DNA of 64,000 nucleotides, taken from the NCBI GenBank assembly GCA_963925805.1, contig CAWUSE010000008.1, positions 88,453 to 152,452 of the forward strand. The letters are read 5' to 3'. Under the pieces are notes generated by a model that saw nothing but the letters and a program-made list of their open reading frames with translations, was not told the origin of the DNA and searched no databases. Each line of letters starts with the position of its first letter. Positions within the stretch are counted from its first letter, which is position 1. The position numbers and the translations under genes are program-made. Source of the stretch: UBA10347 sp905182135 (GTDB lineage Bacteria > Actinomycetota > Acidimicrobiia > Acidimicrobiales > UBA10347). Positions 45,070 to 53,818 of this stretch are shown here, piece by piece.

Positions 45070-45566
45070 GCTCGCATTATGCCACGCCATCAGAGCAGAT
45101 GCTTGTGGCCCTCTCACCCCAGCAAGGTTGTGAGTTGCTTACGACTACTGATCTGATGGTCGGCGGCCGGTGCCCATGCAGAGTCCACGCGGGCATCAGT
45201 TCGGCCGATGAGCACCTCGGCTGCGTCACATCGTCGGGATCGCGAAAATCGGCCTGCTCGAACAACACCGCAAGGGGCGTTCTTGCACCGCTCCTCATGA
45301 GTGACGGCGGACCCGAGGCTCGGGTTCGACCTCGTCACGCACCGCAAAAAGTGCAGCTGCACTCACTGCCACATCCTGGAAAACTCCACGCTCGATCATG
45401 GTGTGCACCGTCACGCCACGAGCCTTTTGATCTATGCCTTACAAGTCTCACAATCTCTGATCGGCATCGAAGCTGACAGCATGGATTCCCTCTTGTTCAT
45501 CACTCCTCACTTGCACTGGCGAGCACCACGGGCCACCATGGCGTTACACGCACTAAGGGGCCAGCT
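45070..45566. other. Intergenic region, no supported gene
   Basis: 497 bases between divergent EthD and cupin genes. Overlapping short frames are present on both strands (for example a minus-strand frame with AVLFEQADFRDPDDVTQPRC), but none has a family pattern or a good start. It probably contains both promoters. Confidence 0.4.
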
Positions 45567-45977
45567 GTGAGTATCGACGAAACCACTACCAACCAAGACC
45601 AACTGTTGTGTCAGCACCTTGCCGACGCCGAGTTCGGCAAAATCGGCCGACGTACCTTCTTCGACTACCGAGACACCGGCCTCGAAGCAGCCACCAACGG
45701 CAAGTACCGAGCCAAGGTCATGCGCGCTACCGACGTCATGGAAGACACGGGCTGGCACTACCACGAATGTGACCTACAGTTCGTCTACGTGCTGAAGGGA
45801 TGGGTCGACCTAGAGTTCGAAGGCGGCCGAGTCGAGCGCCTCGCCGAAGGCGCATCGTTGGCAATTCCCGGTGGGATGATCCATAACGAGATCGGCATGT
45901 CGGAAGACTACGAAGCGCTCGAAGTTGCTTCGCCTGCCGATATGGGCACTGTTCCCGTGGAGTCGCCGCAGGGATAA
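45567..45977 (+). CDS. Cupin-domain protein
   Basis: 136 residues from GTG. The single cupin barrel is marked by TGWHYHECDLQFVYVLKGWV (metal-binding His, His and the first conserved motif) and LAEGASLAIPGGMIHNEIG (second motif with His). The N-terminus is hydrophilic. Small cupins act as dioxygenases, isomerases or ligand-binding proteins; nothing here decides. The VOC remnant begins directly after its stop. Confidence 0.82.
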   Translation: MSIDETTTNQDQLLCQHLADAEFGKIGRRTFFDYRDTGLEAATNGKYRAKVMRATDVMEDTGWHYHECDLQFVYVLKGWVDLEFEGGRVERLAEGASLAIPGGMIHNEIGMSEDYEALEVASPADMGTVPVESPQG

Positions 45978-46408
45978 GTCGGTGGGCAACGATCACGTTC
46001 GACGCAATCGGCCCTCCGAATATCGCCAAATTCTGGGCAGCATCATCGGGCTATCAGCTCGCTGCTCCTCCCCATGGCTTTTCGACATGGGGTAATTTCG
46101 CCGACTCCAATGACGTTCCAGCTGACGAGCGGGGCAACTTCATTGCGGTTGAAGACACGGACGGGGATGGCCCTTGTTTACCCTTCCTCCGTGTCCCCAA
46201 GGACAAGCCGAAAAAGAGCCGGATGCACCTTGACATTCATCGCGGAATCGATCCCGCCACCACCACCCTCAAAGAGCACCCGGCCGCCATCAGCAAGGTC
46301 GTAGCCGAACTTGTCGAACAGGGCGAGTCCGAAGGCGAACACTTAAACGAAGACACCCTTTGAACGGTGCTGACCGACCCTGAGGGAAACGAGTTCTGCG
46401 TCGTCTGA
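45978..46408 (+). pseudogene. VOC family protein, start codon lost and one in-frame TGA
   Basis: One frame carries an almost complete VOC protein: ATITFDAIGPPNIAKFWAAS, GYQLAAPPHGFSTWGNFADS, CLPFLRVPKDKPKKSRMHLD, then TVLTDPEGNEFCVV before the stop at 46406-46408. The expected ATG before ATITFDA reads TGG. A TGA at 46361-46363 stands where relatives have a conserved Trp (W-TVL-DPEGNEF). Both are substitutions, unlike the one-base losses elsewhere. It starts just after the cupin stop, so it may once have been co-transcribed. Confidence 0.8.
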
Positions 46409-46439
46409 CTCAACCACCTACTTGTCTATTCGTATCAAC

Positions 46440-46520
46440 CACCTGTGTCGACAACCATCTGTGTCGACAACCATCTGTGTCTGACACAGATGATGTAACC
46501 ATCTGTGTCAGACACAGATG
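46440..46520. repeat. Cluster of TGTGTC-family repeats with two 21-base palindromes
   Basis: The cluster begins with direct units CACCTGTGTCGACAAC (46440-46455) and CATCTGTGTCGACAAC (46456-46471). Two perfect palindromes with arms CATCTGTGTC and GACACAGATG follow, centred on T (46472-46492) and A (46500-46520). It lies between two converging stops (VOC remnant 46408 and amidohydrolase 46545). It shares its core with the 57-base palindrome at 25359. Confidence 0.88.
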
Positions 46521-46544
46521 ATGCAGATGATGCGACCGCCAGGG

Positions 46545-48227
46545 TTAAGAACGCAGGGTGGTTCCAGCGAAGGCACCGGTGTGCTCACCGTGGTCCATGA
46601 ATATCTGACCATTAACGATGGTGTAGTCATAGCCAGTTGCCCGTTGGATATAGCGACCAGCACCGTTGGGAAAGTCGAAGACATACTCGGGCTGTGGGAG
46701 CCGTAGGTTCTCGAAGTCGATCACGTTGACATCGGCGTAGGCACCTTCGACGAGTCGACCGCGTCCCTTGATACCAAACAAGTCAGCGGTGTCAGATGTG
46801 AGTCGACGGATGGCTTCTTCTAGCTGCCACCTTTGCTTCTCACGTACCCAATACGTCAGATAGAAAGTTGGCTGACTGGAGTCCATAATCTGGCCAACGT
46901 GGGCCCCAGCATCGGCCAGGCCCAAGCTAACCATTGGGTTGTCAAGCATCTCCTGCACCGACTCCAGGCTCTCATTCAAGATCGGATAGTTCAGATTCAG
47001 CGAACCGCCACTGGCGATACAACGATCGAGGAACAACTCAACCGGTGACAGGCCAGCGCGATCAGCTTCGGCTTGCAGACTGTCTTCGGGTTGGCAGTCA
47101 TAACGGGCGTCGCCGTCGGGAAAAATCCACAACTTGTCGGCTGGTGCTGCAAGATCAGCCGACAATAAGTCGGCGCGGCGTTCGGGATCCGAGATAGCAG
47201 CGAGGCGCTGCTCTGATGGCATATCGAAGATCTGTTTCCAGGCGGTATTGCGAAAGGGGAGCCGATTCAGCAGGTTGTAGATAACGCCGATGCCGCGACA
47301 TGTGGTCTGGGGGCGCACGTGGGCACCAGCTTCGTTCTCCTCTCTCGTGAACTCGACAACCTTGCGGAACAGATCCGGGCGGCGGCTACTAGATACAAGG
47401 CCGAAACTGACAGGCCGGCCGCTGCGGCGCGACACCTCGCCCATCCAAGCGACCTCAGCACGAGTATTCGGCAGATGTTCTTCTCGGTCGCGCTCCCCGA
47501 GACGGGCGGCAGCTTCGAAGATGCCTTTGCCATGTTTACCCAGCACATCACCGAAAGCGAGCAACTCGTTCTCATCGGCGAACGTACCCGGAACCTGGCG
47601 ACCATCAGGTACGACATGCAACAGCGTGCGCGAGGTTGAGAAGCCAAGCGCTCCTGCTTCGATGGCTTCATCAACTAGATCGACCATCGCCGAAATATCC
47701 TCGACCGACGAGGGAGTCTCGTCCATCGCCCGCTCACCCATGGCGGCAAGCCGCACAGCCGAGTGCCCGACCATGCCACCTACGTTGATTCCCTTGTCGA
47801 TGCGGTCGACCCACTGCAAGTACTCGCCATAGGTAGACCAGTCCCAGGGCAGGCCCTCGAGGATGGCGCGTTGTGGGATATCTTCGACGCTCTCCATCAT
47901 CTCGGCCAACACTTCGGCACCGCCGGGCGCAACCGGAGCAAACGTCACTCCGCAGTTGCCCAACACGGCGCTGGTGACGCCATGCCAACAGCTTGACGTC
48001 TGGATGGGATCCCATGCGATCTGAGCATCGAGGTGGGTGTGGATGTCGACAAAACCCGGTGTCACGATGCGGCCTTCGGCGTCGATCTCGCGGGTGCCGA
48101 TGTCGTCAATCTTGTCCGCGATCTGAGAAATCACTCCGTCGGTGATCGCGACGTCGGCGTTACGGGCTGGGGCTCCGGTCCCGTCAATAACACTGCCATT
48201 ACGGATCACGATGTCTGGCTTAGTCAT
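46545..48227 (-). CDS. Amidohydrolase family protein, D-aminoacylase/N-acyl-amino-acid deacylase-like
   Basis: 560 residues. The N-terminus DIVIRNGSVIDGTGAPARNA and the metal site VTPGFVDIHTHLDAQIAWDP (HxH) are typical of subtype III amidohydrolases, and VTSAVLGNCGVTFAPVAPGG matches the D-aminoacylase/dihydroorotase-like subgroup. Later GALGFSTSRTLLHVVPDGRQ and SLGLADAGAHVGQIMDSSQP (catalytic Asp), then GRLVEGAYADVNVIDFENLR, complete the family pattern. It should hydrolyse an N-acyl amino acid or a related amide. It stands alone and converges on the palindromic repeat cluster. Confidence 0.92.
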   Translation of the reverse strand: MTKPDIVIRNGSVIDGTGAPARNADVAITDGVISQIADKIDDIGTREIDAEGRIVTPGFVDIHTHLDAQIAWDPIQTSSCWHGVTSAVLGNCGVTFAPVAPGGAEVLAEMMESVEDIPQRAILEGLPWDWSTYGEYLQWVDRIDKGINVGGMVGHSAVRLAAMGERAMDETPSSVEDISAMVDLVDEAIEAGALGFSTSRTLLHVVPDGRQVPGTFADENELLAFGDVLGKHGKGIFEAAARLGERDREEHLPNTRAEVAWMGEVSRRSGRPVSFGLVSSSRRPDLFRKVVEFTREENEAGAHVRPQTTCRGIGVIYNLLNRLPFRNTAWKQIFDMPSEQRLAAISDPERRADLLSADLAAPADKLWIFPDGDARYDCQPEDSLQAEADRAGLSPVELFLDRCIASGGSLNLNYPILNESLESVQEMLDNPMVSLGLADAGAHVGQIMDSSQPTFYLTYWVREKQRWQLEEAIRRLTSDTADLFGIKGRGRLVEGAYADVNVIDFENLRLPQPEYVFDFPNGAGRYIQRATGYDYTIVNGQIFMDHGEHTGAFAGTTLRS

Positions 48228-48304
48228 GAACTTCCCTTTTGTTAGGTCAAATTCCAGTCTGCACCATCGCTGGTTCAGCGACGAAACCGAGTAAAACGTT
48301 CTTC

Positions 48305-48871
48305 ATGGCCGAGCGTGTGATCTGGGAACGAATCGTAGATCAAGATAAGACCCGCCAACGAAGCGAACAATTCCGCAAACGCTTCTTCCCTGCGGCAGGG
48401 ATCACCCTGGCCGTGGTGCTGATCTCCGCTGGCTGGAAAAATGCCATAGGGGCGCTGCTCGTCGTCGGACTGGTTGGCATGGTTTGGGGAAATACAGTTC
48501 GCTTTCAATCTCTAAGCGATGCAGCAAACCCGGTCATGACGGTGAGTAATGGCAGACTCAAACTCGGTGACCGAACGATCATCGTCGAAGACGTCAAGCG
48601 GTTCACCACGATCGCGACAGCGATGCAAACCAGCCTGCTCGGCCGTCGCAGCCAAATTAAACTCGGCAAGGCCATCTTCCGCATGGATGTGCCTGGGTCA
48701 AAACGGGAACCGATTCTGGTCGAATTCGGCTGGCCGAACATGACCGAAGAAGGAGTCGCACGCGTACGGGCCGCACTTGAGCCCGAGTTTGTCGACAAAT
48801 GGGTCGAGCCAGTCGACTTGGTGGACCAGAGTGAACTTCCTAAACGCTCTCGCCGGGCCCGCCGTAGCTAA
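48305..48871 (+). CDS. Membrane protein of unknown function
   Basis: 188 residues from the ATG at 48305; the frame runs 22 codons further upstream without extra similarity. Two closely spaced hydrophobic segments (about residues 30-63: ITLAVVLISAGWKNAIGALL and VGLVGMVWGN) precede a cytosolic or periplasmic beta-rich tail (GRLKLGDRTIIVEDVKRFTT, AIFRMDVPGSKREPILVEFG). Its C-terminal end is basic. No family is recognised. Confidence 0.6.
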   Translation: MAERVIWERIVDQDKTRQRSEQFRKRFFPAAGITLAVVLISAGWKNAIGALLVVGLVGMVWGNTVRFQSLSDAANPVMTVSNGRLKLGDRTIIVEDVKRFTTIATAMQTSLLGRRSQIKLGKAIFRMDVPGSKREPILVEFGWPNMTEEGVARVRAALEPEFVDKWVEPVDLVDQSELPKRSRRARRS

Positions 48872-48875
48872 CCGG

Positions 48876-49760
48876 TTACTGGGGTGGTTCACCTAGCAGC
48901 ACCACACCGTCCTTTACTGCAGGTTCTCCGTCGGCATTCAGCACTTCGAACGGAACCAGTTCCCCATCGGGATGCTCTCGTGCTGGCCAGACGCGCACTG
49001 TGATGACGGAGGGGAGGCGCACCATGGCGGCGAAGCGGCACGAGATCCGACGCACGAGTTCTGGCCGTCGCTGCGTACGTTGAGCCACCACCGCTGATAC
49101 GCCATGGGCCAGATTCGCCGTGCCATGCAGGATGATGTCGGGCAGGCCAGACGCCACAGCCACCGCCTTGTCAGTGTGGATCGGATTCCAAATTCGCGCA
49201 CACTCTGTATAGGTATGAGCAGCGCCTGCAACAATCGGAACAGTGACCTCAATGGGATCGCCGTGTCGTTCGGCCACAAGTGGCTCCGGGCGTGCGAGGT
49301 CGGGCACAGCCTCGCCGATTGACTGCTGTGCCAGGTAGATGCCGTCTTGGGTCGTGGTCGCTACTGGCGTGCCGTTGGCATCAACCGTCTGGATCCGCAT
49401 GGTCGACTTCGCTCCAGGACGGATCTGCTCTAACCCGACAAGTTCGAGCGATGTCTGCAAACGGTCGCCGGGTCGAACGAGACGGTGAATCGTTGTGTCA
49501 TGGGTGGCGTGAACCGAGGTCAGAACCTCGGCCGGTGTAACGCCAAGTTCGCTGGTGTAATCGCGCGATGCAACAATCACCGGCCACTCGGGACACACGG
49601 CAAAGAGCGGATGAGCAACGATGCCGTCGGGGCCCGTTGTATCGAAATAGTCGGGCAAATAGTCACCGAGCGCGGCGGCATACGCCATAGTCCAACGCTC
49701 GTCGACATCATGTTCGATGTTGTCGACGGTCATACCCACGAGCGAGGTTGAGATCACCAT
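48876..49760 (-). CDS. MaoC-like double hotdog protein, atypical hydratase site
   Basis: 294 residues with two hotdog halves, as in 2-enoyl-CoA hydratase 2-type proteins. The N-terminal half has LPDYFDTTGPDGIVAHPLFA, and the C-terminal half has ARIWNPIHTDKAVAVASGLP then DIILHGTANLAHGVSAVVAQ. The catalytic histidine is present, but the usual GDYNPIH aspartate position is occupied by isoleucine. It may therefore be a distinct subfamily or non-hydratase. It lies convergent with the membrane protein gene, leaving about five bases between stop codons. Confidence 0.87.
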   Translation of the reverse strand: MVISTSLVGMTVDNIEHDVDERWTMAYAAALGDYLPDYFDTTGPDGIVAHPLFAVCPEWPVIVASRDYTSELGVTPAEVLTSVHATHDTTIHRLVRPGDRLQTSLELVGLEQIRPGAKSTMRIQTVDANGTPVATTTQDGIYLAQQSIGEAVPDLARPEPLVAERHGDPIEVTVPIVAGAAHTYTECARIWNPIHTDKAVAVASGLPDIILHGTANLAHGVSAVVAQRTQRRPELVRRISCRFAAMVRLPSVITVRVWPAREHPDGELVPFEVLNADGEPAVKDGVVLLGEPPQ

Positions 49761-50240
49761 GGCTCTGGTCTAGTCCAGCAAGTGAACACAACCAGCAAAA
49801 TAAGCTCTGTCTTCGCAGAGGCCTAGGCGCTCGTTTGGGCGAACAACTAAGCCAATACCGACAAACAATTGTTCATCTCCAACCTTGCTGCCAATTGTTC
49901 ATCTCCAACCTTGCTACAGGCCACAACGAGATGCTGCCCGCTACCCCCATGGACACCGCCTACTCCCCGTCGGCGAGTAGGGGGCTACATCCATCCAACT
50001 GCACAGCCCACACTCACCAGGGGCGGTAGCGGATAGGGGGAGAAGTGGAACGCTCTCTAGGCGCCAAACGCCGAAGGGACAGGACACTAGGAATCCTGTT
50101 GGTGCGCAGCGACGATGCATACCTTCAAGAGGACAGCGAGTGGAACTTTGCCGACCGAAAGTTCGTTCGTCATTACCCCAGCACTCCTGATTTGAACGTC
50201 GAGTTTTTGAACTCGATTGTTGCTGCGTAAGACTCTCGGT
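49761..50240. other. Intergenic region with a tandem repeat
   Basis: 480 bases between divergent genes (MaoC-like and acyl-CoA synthetase). At 49867-49890 and 49893-49916 the 24-base sequence starting CAATTGTTCATCTCCAACC is repeated. A short plus-strand frame (50045-50230) and its antisense counterpart are not convincing. Promoters of both genes should be here. Confidence 0.6.
49867..49916. repeat. Direct repeat, 24-base unit, period 26
   Basis: Two identical copies of a 24-base sequence beginning CAATTGTTCATCTCC and ending CCTTGCT, at 49867-49890 and 49893-49916, two bases apart. Non-coding, in the gap before the acyl-CoA synthetase gene. Confidence 0.9.
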
Positions 50241-51782
50241 ATGCCTGAATTTGCCGCCGCTCTGGCCGCAGCCGATCCGACCGCCGTTGCATTGGCGGAC
50301 CAATATCGCGACCTCACCTGGACCGAAGTAAATGACACGCTGAACCGTTGCGCCAACCTGCTGCTGTCCATGGATCTAGGCCCGAAGCGACGCATCTCCA
50401 TCTTTGCCGAAAACGCTGGCGAGACAGCATTAGCGCACCTAGGCGGACTCCTCGCTGGGTGTTCCACCGTGCCCGTGAACTTCCACCTGACCGCCGAAGA
50501 AGCCGCGTACATCGTGAGCGACAGCGAGTCACAAGTCATCTTCTGCGACGAGTCGACCGTCAGCCGGGCGCAGCATGCGGCACGCGAAGCCGGTATCAAG
50601 ACCGTCATCATGTGGAGTACAGATGACACCGACAACACCGACAACACCGATGGTGTAGACGGATGGCTCGAATGGCTCAATACCGGGTCTTGTGAACATC
50701 CACCGATGAGCACGATGCCGCTGCCAAATCTGCTGTACACGTCAGGGACAACAGGCTTGCCCAAGGGCACCGATCTCCCACCAACAATGTTCGCTGGTGG
50801 CGACAACATGGCCGAACACCTAGAAACAATGAAGGGGCACGGGCTCGCACGATTCGGCACACACCTGGTCGTGGGGCCGATGTACCACACCGGTCCGCTA
50901 AGCGGTATGCGCCTGCTCGCCGCCGGCGTGTCATCTGTGATCCGCGGCCGCTTCGATGCCGAGGCAACTCTGGCAGCAATCGACAAATACAAAACGGCAT
51001 CCACCGTGATGGTGCCGACGCACTTCGTCCGCATGCTGCAGCTCCCTGACGACATCAAGGCAAAGTACGACGTCTCCTCGATGAAGTTGATCGCTCACAC
51101 CGGTGCAAAATGTCCGATCGACGTTAAGCGACAAATGATCGACTGGTTCGGGCCGGTCTTCAGCGACTCCTATGGCGCCAGTGAGGTCGGCACGACCTGC
51201 TCAATCAACAGCGCAGAATGGCTCAAACACCCCGGTTCGGTCGGCAAGGCGATCGCTCCATTCACCGCCATGATCCTCGACGACAACAACAACGAGCTCC
51301 CACCTAATACCGAAGGACGTCTTTACTTCAAGGACCAGACCGGCCGCGGCATCGTGTACCCCAATGACCCTCAAAAAACTGCTGCAGCGCACATTGCTCC
51401 GGGCATCTTCACGCTTGGCGAGATCGCCTACATGGACGACGATGGCTACGTCTATCTAACGGACCGCTTCAGCGACATGGTTGTATCCGGCGGCGCAAAC
51501 ATCTACCCCGCCGAGGCCGAGCTCATATTGATCGACCATCCACAGATCACCGACGTCGCGTGTATCGGCGTTCCTGATCCTGATATGGGCGAATCTCTCA
51601 AGGCACTCGTTATCCCCGCAGATGCGGACAACCCGCCCGACGCAGCAGCCTTAATCGCTTGGTGCAAGGAACGTTTGACTTCCTACAAGTGCCCTCGATC
51701 GGTCGACATCGTCGACACTGTTGGCCGCACCACCATGGGCAAGATCAACAAGCGCAAGCTGCGCGCCCCTTACTGGGCGTAG
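50241..51782 (+). CDS. AMP-dependent acyl-CoA synthetase (long/medium-chain-like)
   Basis: 513 residues from the ATG at 50241. ANL motifs: LLYTSGTTGLPKGTDLPPTM (phosphate loop), MYHTGPLSGMRLLAAGVSSV, QMIDWFGPVFSDSYGASEVG, FTLGEIAYMDDDGYVYLTDR, FSDMVVSGGANIYPAEAELI, and the C-terminal catalytic Lys in TVGRTTMGKINKRKLRAPYW. A short Thr-Asp-Asn repeat (DDTDNTDNTDGVD) sits in a loop at about residues 134-146. It should activate a fatty or aromatic acid. The synthetase remnant at 41951 is similar, and this may be a paralogue of it. Confidence 0.93.
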   Translation: MPEFAAALAAADPTAVALADQYRDLTWTEVNDTLNRCANLLLSMDLGPKRRISIFAENAGETALAHLGGLLAGCSTVPVNFHLTAEEAAYIVSDSESQVIFCDESTVSRAQHAAREAGIKTVIMWSTDDTDNTDNTDGVDGWLEWLNTGSCEHPPMSTMPLPNLLYTSGTTGLPKGTDLPPTMFAGGDNMAEHLETMKGHGLARFGTHLVVGPMYHTGPLSGMRLLAAGVSSVIRGRFDAEATLAAIDKYKTASTVMVPTHFVRMLQLPDDIKAKYDVSSMKLIAHTGAKCPIDVKRQMIDWFGPVFSDSYGASEVGTTCSINSAEWLKHPGSVGKAIAPFTAMILDDNNNELPPNTEGRLYFKDQTGRGIVYPNDPQKTAAAHIAPGIFTLGEIAYMDDDGYVYLTDRFSDMVVSGGANIYPAEAELILIDHPQITDVACIGVPDPDMGESLKALVIPADADNPPDAAALIAWCKERLTSYKCPRSVDIVDTVGRTTMGKINKRKLRAPYWA

Positions 51783-52975
51783 GCGTAGCCCTCCTTGTTT
51801 TAAGCTTCCTCATCTGCGGTCCATCGAGGTCCTCACTACCTGGTCATCGACCTTGCGACCAACGCTCCAGAGTCGATCGTCACCGCCATCTGGCCCCTGG
51901 GCAACCTCCTCGGCACGAATGGCCAACGGCTCGCTAGTCAGTTGCCCGTGCCGCACGACCCCTCGCCAGAGTGGCGCCGTGACGGCGGCGCTCAAGGTTC
52001 GTGGCCTGCAGGAGGCGTACTGCAACATTCAGGCCTTGGTAGGTGTCCACCTGACTGTCGAGTGAGACAACTTCGATGACCACAAGGCGACATAATCCTG
52101 GAACTATCAACCAAGCATCCAGCGCGACTTGTTGAAAGGTCTGAGCGGGAAAGTCACGATCATTGCCGCTGGCACACCATCGCCATTGGCATCTGCAAGG
52201 TACGTGAACTTCGCTGTGAAACACCGCACCGGCTGTGAAACACCGCACCGGCTGTTCGCACTGCAATGGCGTGGTCTCATACCCGAGTGGACACATAATA
52301 ATGCGACCGTTCTAGAGATCGACGAACAGCTAAGACGAACAGCTGGCATCTCGGTGTTACAGCGCGCGCTCCCAGCGGACTCGTAGCGACGAGACCTACG
52401 CCACGGCAGTTGGCAATCTGATTTCGGCTGAGACACCGAGCACGTCGACATTGCGCCGAACCGACGCGCCCCGCGTCGGCGTCGTGGACCTAGAACAGAT
52501 CTTCTCATCGGTGAAGCTTGCCCATGAGTTCATTAAAGGCGTCTCGGACACCGACGGAGTGCGCCCAGCGTGGCTTGTTCGAGTTACTCATCATCAAAGT
52601 CTTGACCCAGTTCCCGCTCAATGCCCCCGTGCTGTTGCGGGTCCAGGTCGCTCGCCGCGTAATCGCAGCAGCCGCCACCGCCATTTCGCTTGTGCTACGT
52701 GCGCTGTTCAAACTCGGCGGGCGTGTCGAGAAGGTCGCCCTTATGCGCATCGACCTCCGGGCGGGCTGGAGTGAATTTATCCACCTCAGCCGCTTCAGCA
52801 TCATCGACTGCTCAGAACACACGTATCGGCTTGGATGCCGCACAGCAGTCAGCCAGTGAGCGATTACTGGGGCACTCCTGTCGTCGACATGACCCCGAAT
52901 AGGCGTCGACTGGGGAACAGTCATCGCCCTCAGCTGTAGCCCACCCTGATGGTGCCGCTAGCGTCGTGCACCGAT
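51783..52975. other. Long degenerate region
   Basis: 1193 bases between the acyl-CoA synthetase and thioesterase genes with no convincing gene. Fragments that look protein-like occur in mixed frames, such as minus-strand YLADANGDGVPAAMIVTFP (about 52150-52205) and plus-strand ARRVIAAAATAISLVLRALF (about 52650-52710), but they lack starts and I cannot name a family. A 19-base tandem duplication lies at 52213-52250. This looks like a graveyard of broken genes. Confidence 0.5.
52213..52250. repeat. Perfect tandem duplication (19-base unit)
   Basis: GCTGTGAAACACCGCACCG occurs at 52213-52231 and at once again at 52232-52250, followed by a partial third start (GCTGT). It is in the degenerate region, consistent with replication slippage. 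Confidence 0.9.
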
Positions 52976-53809
52976 ATGGCTACACCAATAACAACCGCCG
53001 AGTTCCTTGGGCTCAGCACCCAGCCCGGCGACACACAGACACTGACTATGACCGACCAGCTGCTGGGCGGCGGCTCAGGGTCACTCTTTGGAGGGGTCGG
53101 CCTGGCTGCCGGACTCATCGCCCTCGAGGCCGCAGCAGGCCAACCACCGGTCTATATGACCTGTCAGTTCGCCTCGACGATTCAGCCGCCCGATGAGCTC
53201 GTGGTCACTACCGAGATCCTGACGAAGGGCCGAACCGTTTGCCAGGCCCGCTTGACCGGAACCAGCGCCGACCGAACGGTCCTGGCGCTACTCGGCGCCA
53301 CCGGTAACCGCAGCGAAGACCACCGGCGTATCTGGCGACAGATGCCCGAGGTCGAACCACCAGAGGCGTGCGAGCCGTTGCGCCGGCTCCAAGACACCGA
53401 GTCGCTGCACAATCACGTCGATGTCCGTATGGCTCGCGGCATGTTTGGCTTCGCCCCTGAAGACGCTGCCGGACGTGGCGCTGCGAGCGGCGACGCGTCA
53501 ACGCTGTTCTGGACCCGGATGCCGAACGTTGTGCACGATGCTGCCGCGCTTGCGTTGATGGCCGATTACTTGCCGTCGGCTGTGGGTAATTCTCTTGACC
53601 AAAGGATCTTCTGCTCAAGCCTGGACAACACCATTCGGTTCGTCTCACCGCTTGAAGTCGACGAATCCAGCGAATGGGTGCTGTGTGAAAGCCATGTCGA
53701 GTTCGTCGCGGCCGGATTCGCTACGAGCCGAGGATTCTTGTGGAGCCGCAACGGCACACTTCTCGCGTCGGCCAACCAGTCGATGACTGCAGCGAATCCT
53801 CGCGACTAA
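52976..53809 (+). CDS. Acyl-CoA thioesterase-family protein (TesB/4HBT_3-like double hotdog)
   Basis: 277 residues from the ATG at 52976; a short nine-codon extension upstream is possible. It has two hotdog halves: LLGGGSGSLFGGVGLAAGLI then PVYMTCQFASTIQPPDELVV in the first half, and NVVHDAAALALMADYLPSAV then SLDNTIRFVSPLEVDESSEW followed by SHVEFVAAGFATSRGFLWSR in the second. These match the thioesterase II-like family. The gene ends nine bases before the crotonase gene, so they are likely co-transcribed. Confidence 0.85.
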   Translation: MATPITTAEFLGLSTQPGDTQTLTMTDQLLGGGSGSLFGGVGLAAGLIALEAAAGQPPVYMTCQFASTIQPPDELVVTTEILTKGRTVCQARLTGTSADRTVLALLGATGNRSEDHRRIWRQMPEVEPPEACEPLRRLQDTESLHNHVDVRMARGMFGFAPEDAAGRGAASGDASTLFWTRMPNVVHDAAALALMADYLPSAVGNSLDQRIFCSSLDNTIRFVSPLEVDESSEWVLCESHVEFVAAGFATSRGFLWSRNGTLLASANQSMTAANPRD

Positions 53810-53818
53810 GCAACCACA

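Noticed and set aside
45114..45362. Minus-strand open frame with a DPDD motif between EthD and cupin genes
   Set aside because: No start signal or recognisable family, and it overlaps equally long frames on the other strand.
45978..46408. TGA decoded as Trp (alternative code)
   Set aside because: Intact genes in the window end in TGA, for example azlC and purE with ATGA overlaps, so TGA is a normal stop here.
50620..50660. Repetitive ACCGACAACACC stretch as a mobile or regulatory repeat
   Set aside because: It is in frame inside the acyl-CoA synthetase and encodes a short Thr-Asp-Asn loop; it is best read as low-complexity coding sequence.
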